A program made the position numbers and the translations under genes. The notes beneath the pieces are model-generated. The model was not told where the DNA came from. It worked only from the letters and a program-made list of their open reading frames with translations, and searched no databases. Source: RGIG4140 sp045532865 (GTDB lineage: Bacteria > Pseudomonadota > Alphaproteobacteria > CAAHEQ01 > UBA3637). From it: a DNA stretch of 21,655 nt. Each line of letters opens with the position of its first letter. Position 1 is the first letter of the stretch. Below, in pieces: positions 16,601-21,655 of this stretch. The stretch is taken from the NCBI GenBank assembly GCA_045532865.1, contig JAZSGT010000058.1:1-21655 (forward strand), read 5' to 3'.

Positions 16601-16903
16601 GTCCGTTTAAAAGAAACAAGTGATTTAGGACAATACTCTTACTATAAAAACAGAGAAGAAATTTTATTCTTTGGTTCATCACAACTTTCAAAAAATTGGT
16701 CACTATCTGGATACTACAGATACAATCTTGAAAAAAAATCAAATCAAAAAGGTCCTGTGGAATCCGGCCTTATAGCGCAATATGAAAACGATTGCACAAT
16801 CATAGCATTTGAATTAGATAAATCATTTACCTATGATAGAGAATATGAAGGGAACACATCCTTTATGGTAAAATTTATTCTTAAAACATTAGGGGGAATG
16901 TAA
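13640..16903 (+). CDS. lptF-lptD: LptF-LptD fusion: inner-membrane LPS permease half joined to outer-membrane LPS translocon
   Basis: One uninterrupted 1087-codon frame. Residues 1-355 are a complete LptF-like YjgP/YjgQ protein: TM segments at about 10-32, 50-77, 98-121, 283-299, 309-327 and 334-354, with the periplasmic beta-jellyroll between TM3 and TM4; MEADKEIMVMKAIGMS (79-94) is the conserved cytoplasmic coupling loop. LptF with LptG extracts LPS from the inner membrane with LptB. Residues 356-388 look like a signal peptide: basic n-region KQINPKILKFPHK, hydrophobic core, cleavage SFA|Q. Residues 389-1087 are LptD: OstA/LptA-like domain (VDFQADEIIYD, LVATGNVIIHQ, to about 500), TPCSFC (C518, C521), PVFYFPYLNIP, then the beta-barrel to the LptD-type end with NDC (C1052). 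No ribosome site precedes ATG 14705, the possible internal start. The mature halves belong in different membranes, so cleavage at 388 is expected. No lptG is present. Confidence 0.88.
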   Translation: MILTKYILKQLILSFMLILLGMTALVWLTQSLRMIDMIVTKGVPLGVFLEMTLLVLPNFIQILSPLALFAVILFIFSRMEADKEIMVMKAIGMSNKQIMLPSLILAIVLTIIGYLLTIQIIPKSHEELSNLKWRVRNDLSHLLLQEGQFNTLNNGLTLYIKERAEDGSVKGVMAYDAKNPNNISILIAEKGFIFQEKDGFQLVFQKGTRQEYNPKTKQFSILKFNKYNMFFSDKKQANKSRDLDESEHTLSYLLSVKKSEISNAVTYRKYKTEALKRLTKPLYNISFMLLAMFAILSPFYNRRGQMGRINFIVLATIIVQSLSLAFENLTAKNLWFAPLMFLNIFVPVIIIYLVTMKQINPKILKFPHKFIALICLSLFLSIPTVSFAQVKFDPQVKVEKDKPVDFQADEIIYDKNNNTLVATGNVIIHQNNTTISTEKFIFNRSSGEIIIPTPAKISTPDGTVTYAKNATLTPSLKKAITNSIEMHLYEGSFISAARIKQKDNGSIMYMKRAKYTPCSFCDGEAPLWQITARNIKHNKPEKEMSFTHSFLEAKDIPVFYFPYLNIPDFTVKRKTGFLAPSFGHSNEMKQGVNLPFFVNIADNQNLTISPTISTSHDPLAFIDYDGIFSHGYFKLQASGTRDNDDKNQGHIKSSMKFDLTDNWRISGQYYRTSSDTYFRRYSLPDVNTSDQYLESNISAERFGERNYFHFKGLSFQNQHGSVDQKAIPIFIPTLNYTYTSLPLTNSGLYAFSQFNTVAYNNRQRFKSNRASFTQGLHLPHISTTGFVIDTKASVRVDGYNVDTGKYSFSNLRTDDTYSTGRFYPVFSSKISYPFANVGENYTQVVSPIVMLVSAPTNGNKDKIPNIDSLDLDFDDTNLFSENRFTGYDRVETGTRANYGIEYSIYGSKNISSSFLFGQSYHFSGDEIIDRALGMNSKYSDYVGRLQTNFDIVSLAYRFRLDKDDFEPVKNEITLSVGKDPLRVGFDYVRLKETSDLGQYSYYKNREEILFFGSSQLSKNWSLSGYYRYNLEKKSNQKGPVESGLIAQYENDCTIIAFELDKSFTYDREYEGNTSFMVKFILKTLGGM

Positions 16904-18075
16904 TGAAATTATTTATTTTTATCTGTTTGCTTTTTATTCACTGCACCTGCAATGGAGCTCAAATTATTGCAAAAGTAAATGATCACCCAATTTCTGTTTT
17001 TGATGCAACAGCTCGAGCAAAGCTTATTTCTATTCAAAACTCAACGCCTTTAACAAAAGAGAAAAAAAAAGAATACATACAATCAGCTCTTAATTCATTA
17101 ATCGATGACCAAGTTAAGATTTCTGAGGCCAAAAGAAATGGTTTTTCTGTAAATGACAAAGAGATTAAAGATGCTATTGCTCATTTAGAAACCCAAAATG
17201 GAATGAAAAAAGGTGAAATGCAAAAAATGCTTCAAAAAAACAACATTCCCTTAAGCATTTTGGAAGAACAAATTCGTGCCGATTTAATGTGGTTACAAGT
17301 ATTACAAAAAAACAGACGATCCTTACATCAACCAACTCAAAGTGAAATTGAACATTTAAAAACAAAGTTAAGAAATGAACTAAAAGAAGAAGGTTTTTAT
17401 GTTGCAGAAATGTTAGTTTCAAACAAAAAAGATGCTGAAGAATGTTATCAACAACTCAATAAAGGCGTTCCCTTTCAAGATCTTGCAAAAAAATACTCCA
17501 TTGCTCCATCTGCAAAGAAAGGCGGTGAAGTTGGCTGGATTGAACAGAACAAGTATACTAAAGAAATTTTTGAGGTTTTAAAACAAATGGGTCCTGGAGA
17601 TGTTTCAACACCTCTTAAAACAGCAAATGGATATTTAATTCTTTTGGTTGTTGATCGAAAATATGCCATTACAACAGAAACCATTCCTGTTTGGGAATTA
17701 GCCCAAATGGCTCTTCCAGCAAACAAGACATCTGCACTTGGCGATACAATTAATAAACTTAACTCATGTGATAGCTTTACCAACTTTGCAAAAGATATCG
17801 CCATTAAAGAATCTGTAAAATCAGGAATGATATCACCTCAACAACTTCCTCGTGAACTAAAATCTATTTTAGAAGATGCAAAATTAAAAAAAGTTATCGG
17901 CCCTATTCAAACCCCTGATGCAGATTTATTTTTCATGAAATGTCAAATAATTAATAAGAAGGTCATTCCAGACGATAGTGAACTTAAAATGCGTTTAGAA
18001 GCTCAAGCAATGGAAGGTCTTTCTGAAAAACTCTTAAAAAACGCAAAAAGATTTACTGTCATTGAGATGAAATAG
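16903..18075 (+). CDS. surA: Periplasmic chaperone/peptidyl-prolyl isomerase SurA
   Basis: Periplasmic chaperone that escorts outer-membrane proteins, LptD among them, to the BAM complex. The N-terminus is a signal peptide (MKLFIFICLL; likely cleavage GA|Q near residue 19), followed by the SurA N-terminal domain beginning IIAKVNDHPISVFDATAR. One recognisable parvulin domain lies at about 165-252, with AEMLVSNKKDAE, DLAKKYSIAPSAKKGGEVGWI and GPGDVSTPLKTANGYLILLV. The region after 255 is parvulin-like in length but poorly conserved, as in many alphaproteobacterial SurA proteins. Length 390 aa is close to the usual 400-430. The ATG shares one base with the lptFD stop (TAATG) and GGGGGA lies just upstream. 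The lptD-surA order is widely conserved and supports both calls. Confidence 0.9.
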   Translation: MKLFIFICLLFIHCTCNGAQIIAKVNDHPISVFDATARAKLISIQNSTPLTKEKKKEYIQSALNSLIDDQVKISEAKRNGFSVNDKEIKDAIAHLETQNGMKKGEMQKMLQKNNIPLSILEEQIRADLMWLQVLQKNRRSLHQPTQSEIEHLKTKLRNELKEEGFYVAEMLVSNKKDAEECYQQLNKGVPFQDLAKKYSIAPSAKKGGEVGWIEQNKYTKEIFEVLKQMGPGDVSTPLKTANGYLILLVVDRKYAITTETIPVWELAQMALPANKTSALGDTINKLNSCDSFTNFAKDIAIKESVKSGMISPQQLPRELKSILEDAKLKKVIGPIQTPDADLFFMKCQIINKKVIPDDSELKMRLEAQAMEGLSEKLLKNAKRFTVIEMK

Positions 18076-18094
18076 CACCTCAAGGAGAATAAAA

Positions 18095-18949
18095 ATGGAA
18101 ACAATTATTATTGATGGAAAAAAAATGTCTCTTCAAATTCAAGAAGAGTTAAAAAAAGAAATAGAATCTCTCGAAAGAAAACCAAAATTAGCAGTGATTT
18201 TGGTTGGGGATAATCCAGCGAGTTTAATCTATGTTGGGAATAAGAAAAAAATAGGTGAAAAAATTGGTGTTGATACAGAAGTCTTTCAACTCTCTCCAGT
18301 TATGACTGAAGATGCCCTTATTTCATTTATTCAAGAATTAAATCAGAATGATACCATTGATGGTATTTTAGTTCAACTACCTCTTCCATCACACTTTAAT
18401 GAAAATAGAGTACTTGAATCTCTTGATCCTAATAAGGATGTTGATGGATTACATCCTAAAAATCTCGGAAATCTTTTCATTTCAACAACTGATTTAAAAC
18501 CATGTACACCACTTGCATGTCTCGAGTTAATAAAATCTGTTATATCAGATTTAGAGGGGAAAACTGCACTTATAATCGGTCGCTCAAGATTAGTTGGAAA
18601 ACCTCTTGCACAAATGTTGATGGCAGAGAATTGTACTGTCATTCAAGCACATTCAAAAACAAAAAACATGAGTGAAATTTGCAAAATTGCAGATATTGTT
18701 GTTGCAGCAACAGGAAAACCTAATTTAATACAAAATTCCTTCATAAAAAAAGGAGCTGTTCTTATCGATGTTGGCATTACACGTCTTGAGAATAAAAAAA
18801 TCACAGGAGACATTGATTTTGAAAGCATGTTAGGTATCGCAGGCGCTATTACACCTGTTCCAGGAGGTGTAGGACCAATGACAGTTACAATGCTTTACGT
18901 AAATCTCTTAAATTCTTACAAAAAAAACTTTGCAAAATCTCTAAAATAG
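18095..18949 (+). CDS. folD: Bifunctional methylenetetrahydrofolate dehydrogenase/cyclohydrolase
   Basis: Converts 5,10-methylene-THF to 10-formyl-THF using NADP, supplying one-carbon units for purines and formyl-Met-tRNA. The 284 aa match the family. Catalytic-site residues are visible: Y46 and K50 in YVGNK, Q94 in GILVQLPLP, and D115/D117 in KDVDGLHP. The Rossmann region includes IGRSRLVGKPLAQML (161-175) and AATGKP, and the protein ends with the PVPGGVGPMT signature. AAGGAG precedes the ATG; the 19-base gap from surA suggests the same operon. In many proteobacteria pdxA and rsmA follow surA; folD here is a rearrangement relative to that order. The end of the gene contains the -35 element of the next transcription unit. 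Confidence 0.96.
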   Translation: METIIIDGKKMSLQIQEELKKEIESLERKPKLAVILVGDNPASLIYVGNKKKIGEKIGVDTEVFQLSPVMTEDALISFIQELNQNDTIDGILVQLPLPSHFNENRVLESLDPNKDVDGLHPKNLGNLFISTTDLKPCTPLACLELIKSVISDLEGKTALIIGRSRLVGKPLAQMLMAENCTVIQAHSKTKNMSEICKIADIVVAATGKPNLIQNSFIKKGAVLIDVGITRLENKKITGDIDFESMLGIAGAITPVPGGVGPMTVTMLYVNLLNSYKKNFAKSLK

Positions 18950-18957
18950 TGTAAAAT
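18930..18957 (+). promoter_or_regulatory. Candidate promoter for the secreted-protein cluster
   Basis: TTGCAA (18930-18935), 16-bp spacer, TAAAAT (18952-18957), overlapping the last codons of folD and leaving a leader of about 27 bases. The first gene of the cluster then has a strong GGAGG (18982-18986). This suggests the cluster has its own transcription start. Confidence 0.5.
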
Positions 18958-18990
18958 TATATTAAGAGAGTATTTTATTTTGGAGGGGAT

Positions 18991-19764
18991 ATGTTTATAG
19001 TTAGAATACTTACAGTCCTGATTGTTTTTACATCTTTTTGCATCCCAAATGCACAAGGTGCGATGTGGCCTGCAAATTACAGCAATGTAAAACACGAAGA
19101 CAAAGGCTCTAAAGAAAATATGGAGCAAGAAGAACTTATAAACAAATCTCGTGGAGCTGAATTAACAACACAAGGCACACCCAATCCTCAAAGCGCCTCA
19201 AATGGTTCTGCAGGATCAGGTTTTTCAAGCATGATGGGAAAAGCAAAAAAAGGACTCTCTAAATTAAAAGAAAAAATCAGCAATGCAATTGATTCTGTTG
19301 TTAAATTTATAACTGGTGACGGCAAACTAGACTGTAAAGGTTTAGATACACCAGCAGGTGCAAGTGCTTGTTTTTATGTTGATGAAACAAACCAAACGCT
19401 CTCATCAAGCGATATTAGGCGCACAAAAGCAAATATAGTTAGCGAAATGAGTAAATCTTCAAAAGAGTTATTAAGTGATTCAACAACTGTTATTAATAGT
19501 GCTGGAAAATATGATAAAGATAAAAAAGATATTGAAGGTGAAGCTTCATCATCTGAGAATATTACAGCAGCATTACAAAACAGAACCGAAGGAGAACTCG
19601 CTTTTATTAATATGTCAACAACACTTTTATCTTTAGACATTAAACGATTGGAAATTGAATCACTTGCCTCATTTCAATCCATTAACAAAGCAAAGCAACC
19701 TCTTGGTGGTGACACAAGTGGTGTATCATCATTAGTCGGTGGTGCAGTAGGAGGGCTGTTCTAA
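18991..19764 (+). CDS. Exported protein of unknown family, cluster member 1
   Basis: Not recognised. The 257-aa protein has an N-terminal export signal (MFIVRILTVLIVFTSFC; cleavage likely QGA|M near residue 24). The mature part contains a polar stretch with TTQGTPNPQSASNG, an amphipathic basic helix at about 84-108 (MGKAKKGLSKLKEKISNAI), a short segment with two cysteines (LDC and SACFYVD) that could pair, and a long C-terminal helix region (LQNRTEGELAFINM, then STTLLSLDIKRLEIESL). It ends in a Gly-rich tail GGAVGGLF. The helix layout faintly recalls VirB5/TrbJ-type secretion components, but no diagnostic motif is present. A strong GGAGG lies four bases before the ATG, and the stop overlaps the next ATG by one base. 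Confidence 0.75.
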   Translation: MFIVRILTVLIVFTSFCIPNAQGAMWPANYSNVKHEDKGSKENMEQEELINKSRGAELTTQGTPNPQSASNGSAGSGFSSMMGKAKKGLSKLKEKISNAIDSVVKFITGDGKLDCKGLDTPAGASACFYVDETNQTLSSSDIRRTKANIVSEMSKSSKELLSDSTTVINSAGKYDKDKKDIEGEASSSENITAALQNRTEGELAFINMSTTLLSLDIKRLEIESLASFQSINKAKQPLGGDTSGVSSLVGGAVGGLF

Positions 19765-20540
19765 TGAAAAAATTATTATCTGTTCTTCTACTATCCTTTT
19801 GTTTTTACCCATCTGTTTTTGCAGCTCAAATAAATGACGTTGGGGGGCATAGCACAAACACTCAACAAGCTGTACAAGAGGATGACAAAACAAGTATGGA
19901 AAAAAAGGACACTCGAAAAAATGCAGAAATCAAAAAACTTATTTTGGGAGGTCCAGACGCATGGCTAGCAGCCGGAATGGGATATCTAGAACTTGGCATT
20001 ACCAAAATTTCTGATGGTGTTTCAAATGCTTTTTCTTCAGAAGATAAAGATGGCAAAAAAGGATCTTCGAAAAAAGGGGAATTACCTGAAGGGGAAGCCA
20101 TGTCCAAAACCTATGATTCAAAATTTAAAAGAGATGAAAACCCAGAAACAGCAAGCACTACAAACAAAACACAAACAAGTCATAATACGGAAATCGCAAC
20201 AACTGAATTATCTACTTATGGATATTCATATGGTCTTGCCAAACGAGTTGTTGCATCAAGAGCGGTTGGTGATGATACCACTTCTGCAAGTTCTGCAGCA
20301 GCAGAAAAAACATCCAACGCAAATGATTTAGGTTCAGCTGTTGCAGCAAGTACATCAACAGCAAATACAAATGCTCAAATCTTTAACAATCTCGTTAGAG
20401 CAGCAGCAATAACAAATGCGCAAAGAGCATTATCAGTTACAGAACAAAACAATGCAACAAACAGCATCCTTAATTCTATTTTTACAGGTGGCACAGGTGG
20501 AATGGGTGGAATAGGTGGTGCCTTAGGTGGCATGTTTTAG
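19764..20540 (+). CDS. Exported protein of unknown family, cluster member 2
   Basis: Not recognised. 258 aa with a clear signal peptide (MKKLLSVLLLSFCFYPSVFA|AQ). The mature protein has a charged start, a hydrophobic helix at about 62-82 (GGPDAWLAAGMGYLELGI), a Lys/Glu/Asp-rich low-complexity stretch (SSEDKDGKKGSSKKGE), an Ala/Ser/Thr-rich middle (about 165-205), and a C-terminal helix (NTNAQIFNNLVRAAAITNAQ) followed by a Gly-rich tail ending GGALGGMF. The tail matches that of the preceding protein. No cysteines occur after the signal peptide. ATG 19764 shares a base with the upstream stop (TAATG), with GGAGG nine bases earlier, so translation is coupled. Confidence 0.75.
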   Translation: MKKLLSVLLLSFCFYPSVFAAQINDVGGHSTNTQQAVQEDDKTSMEKKDTRKNAEIKKLILGGPDAWLAAGMGYLELGITKISDGVSNAFSSEDKDGKKGSSKKGELPEGEAMSKTYDSKFKRDENPETASTTNKTQTSHNTEIATTELSTYGYSYGLAKRVVASRAVGDDTTSASSAAAEKTSNANDLGSAVAASTSTANTNAQIFNNLVRAAAITNAQRALSVTEQNNATNSILNSIFTGGTGGMGGIGGALGGMF

Positions 20541-20561
20541 TGATAAAAGGAGGTCGATATA

Positions 20562-21320
20562 ATGAATATAAATAAAACTATCCTCTTTACACTTTCTATA
20601 ATTTTGCTTTCAAGCACTGTATACGCAGGTCCAACTGTGGCACCTGCTGAAACAATAATGGGTAAAGTCCAAGTTGTCACACAAAAAATATCAACTGAAC
20701 TTTCTAAATTGACAAAACAAGACCAAGATGAAGAAAATAAAAATTTAGGAACACCTGAAGAAAACGCAAAAAAAGAAAAAGAAGTTAAAAACAAAACACT
20801 TGTTGAAGCAGAAGATGCAACTCCCCTCACTTTACCTTATTTAAATTCTCTTCTTGCACAAGATGATCCAAATGTCACATCTATACATGACAAAGTCAAA
20901 ACAAATACTCTCATTGACTATAAAACGCTTTATGAAGAAGATCAAACAGATATCTCAATGACAGATATAAATCAAGGGGTTAATCCCAAAATTAAAAATA
21001 CAGCATCACAGGACATTTTAAGACCAAACTCACAAGAAGGCATGCAATCAATTTATCATATGACGCTAGAACAAGGTCGTGCCTTTTCTCAAAAATCATT
21101 TGCTTTGATGTCTAATAATAAAGATTACAAAGACGCAAAACGTGCAGATAATGAGAAACGAAAAACAACTGTTGATATGGAACGAGGTAACGCCATGGCG
21201 AATCAAAATTCAAGCATGATTTTAAACGAATTGGGAATGCTTCGTTTTTTAAACTTAGAAACACAAAGTTTAGGCGAAATGCAAGATCAAAGCGTTGCAA
21301 CGATTGGAAGAAAGAAATAA
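20562..21320 (+). CDS. Exported protein of unknown family, cluster member 3
   Basis: Not recognised. 252 aa with a signal peptide (MNINKTILFTLSIILLSSTVYA|GP). An amphipathic helix (KVQVVTQKISTELSKLTK, about 35-52) leads into a Lys/Glu-rich stretch, then LTLPYLNSLLAQDDPN and a mixed middle region. The C-terminal 90 residues look helical (MTLEQGRAFSQKSFALM; MANQNSSMILNELGMLRFLN). The last helix can be aligned by eye with that of cluster member 2 (N, I/M, N, L spacing), suggesting distant relatedness. It lacks the Gly-rich tail and ends IGRKK. No cysteine is present in the mature protein. An extended ribosome site (AAAAGGAGGT, 20545-20554) lies eight bases upstream of the ATG, the strongest in the window. 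Confidence 0.75.
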   Translation: MNINKTILFTLSIILLSSTVYAGPTVAPAETIMGKVQVVTQKISTELSKLTKQDQDEENKNLGTPEENAKKEKEVKNKTLVEAEDATPLTLPYLNSLLAQDDPNVTSIHDKVKTNTLIDYKTLYEEDQTDISMTDINQGVNPKIKNTASQDILRPNSQEGMQSIYHMTLEQGRAFSQKSFALMSNNKDYKDAKRADNEKRKTTVDMERGNAMANQNSSMILNELGMLRFLNLETQSLGEMQDQSVATIGRKK

Positions 21321-21332
21321 AGGAGACAGACA

Positions 21333-21655
21333 ATGTATAAAAAAATTCTTTTTTCTACACTGATTACCTTCTTGTTAATTGGAACATTTCCAACCAAAGT
21401 AAATGCACTGTGTCCTATTATTGACACAAAAAACATGAGCAAAGTTTTCAAAAATATTTTTAACGTTCACTCTAACCAAGCAACAGCTAATGAAACAGCA
21501 TCAAAAGAAGATAAATTAAAAGAAATACAAACAGGGAAAGCAAACTGCTCAGCAAAACCAGGAAATAAAAAAACAGAAATTACAACAACAGCATGGGATT
21601 ATATTGCAAAAGGAACTATTTCTACAAAGAAAACTGAAAAAGATTCAACAGGTAA
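21333..21655 (+). CDS. Exported protein of unknown family, cluster member 4 (partial, cut by window end)
   Basis: The frame from ATG 21333 is open to the right edge (107 codons). AAGGAG lies shortly upstream. A signal peptide is clear (MYKKILFSTLITFLLIG; cleavage likely VNA|L near residue 25). The mature part starts LCPIIDTKNMSKVFKNIFNV, a short amphipathic helix, then a Lys/Glu/Thr-rich stretch with a second Cys (ANCSAKPG) and TTTAWDYIAKG. It repeats the layout of the three genes before it: signal peptide, amphipathic helix, charged low-complexity region. The gap from the third gene is 12 bases, so it belongs to the same operon. Function unknown. Confidence 0.7.
   Translation, partial: MYKKILFSTLITFLLIGTFPTKVNALCPIIDTKNMSKVFKNIFNVHSNQATANETASKEDKLKEIQTGKANCSAKPGNKKTEITTTAWDYIAKGTISTKKTEKDSTG

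Noticed and set aside
15885..16742. Short frames on both strands within the LptD barrel region.
   Set aside because: They are out-of-frame readings of a clear beta-barrel coding sequence, with no initiation signals.
14705..16903. Separate lptD gene starting at ATG 14705.
   Set aside because: No purine-rich ribosome site precedes it (catttaccttgttaca) and the upstream LptF frame has no stop. Kept as an alternative within the fusion entry rather than as its own gene.

Overview
The window comes from a low-GC, gene-dense Gram-negative bacterium, most likely an uncultured, probably host-associated alphaproteobacterium (Rhodospirillales/Holosporales-like). This rests on gene content and order: an envelope locus of xerD, lptF-type gene, lptD and surA, an aroK next to a CNNM/CorC gene, a long-form HPF next to ptsN, and an LpoA-like/rsmI/yraN/dolP neighbourhood. 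The assignment is inferred from protein motifs and synteny; no database search was made. No tRNA, rRNA, insertion sequence, CRISPR array or prophage is visible, and no gene-free stretch exceeds about 130 bases.

Layout. Positions 1-1327 (minus) hold the 5' part of an open, signal-peptide-bearing, Thr/Ser/Pro-rich repeat protein that runs off the left edge. Next on the minus strand come a uvrD/pcrA helicase (1456-3783), then ptsN and a long-form hibernation factor (3912-4923) ending at a clear hairpin terminator. hemW (plus) converges on an LpoA-like lipoprotein gene (minus), which is divergent from an rsmI-yraN-dolP operon (plus). dolP converges on a CNNM/CBS transporter gene and an overlapping aroK (both minus). 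From 11077 a tightly coupled plus-strand operon runs: 47-aa membrane protein, TPR-like secreted protein, xerD, a giant lptF-lptD reading frame, surA and folD. The right end (18991-21655) is a separate plus-strand set of four consecutive genes for small unfamiliar secreted proteins; the fourth is cut by the edge.

How the genes fit together. Much of the window serves the cell envelope: LPS export (LptF, LptD), outer-membrane protein chaperoning (SurA), lipoproteins linked to peptidoglycan synthesis and outer-membrane integrity (LpoA-like, DolP), and exported proteins at both ends. The rest is housekeeping: DNA repair, chromosome dimer resolution, ribosome hibernation, nitrogen-PTS signalling, haem delivery, 16S rRNA methylation, shikimate and folate metabolism.

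The most striking points are (1) a continuous 1087-codon frame joining a complete LptF-like inner-membrane protein to a complete LptD outer-membrane protein through an internal signal peptide, with no lptG at the locus; (2) the four-gene cluster of exported proteins, two of which end in the same glycine-rich tail; (3) the repeat protein with nested repeats and a 240-bp higher-order duplication.
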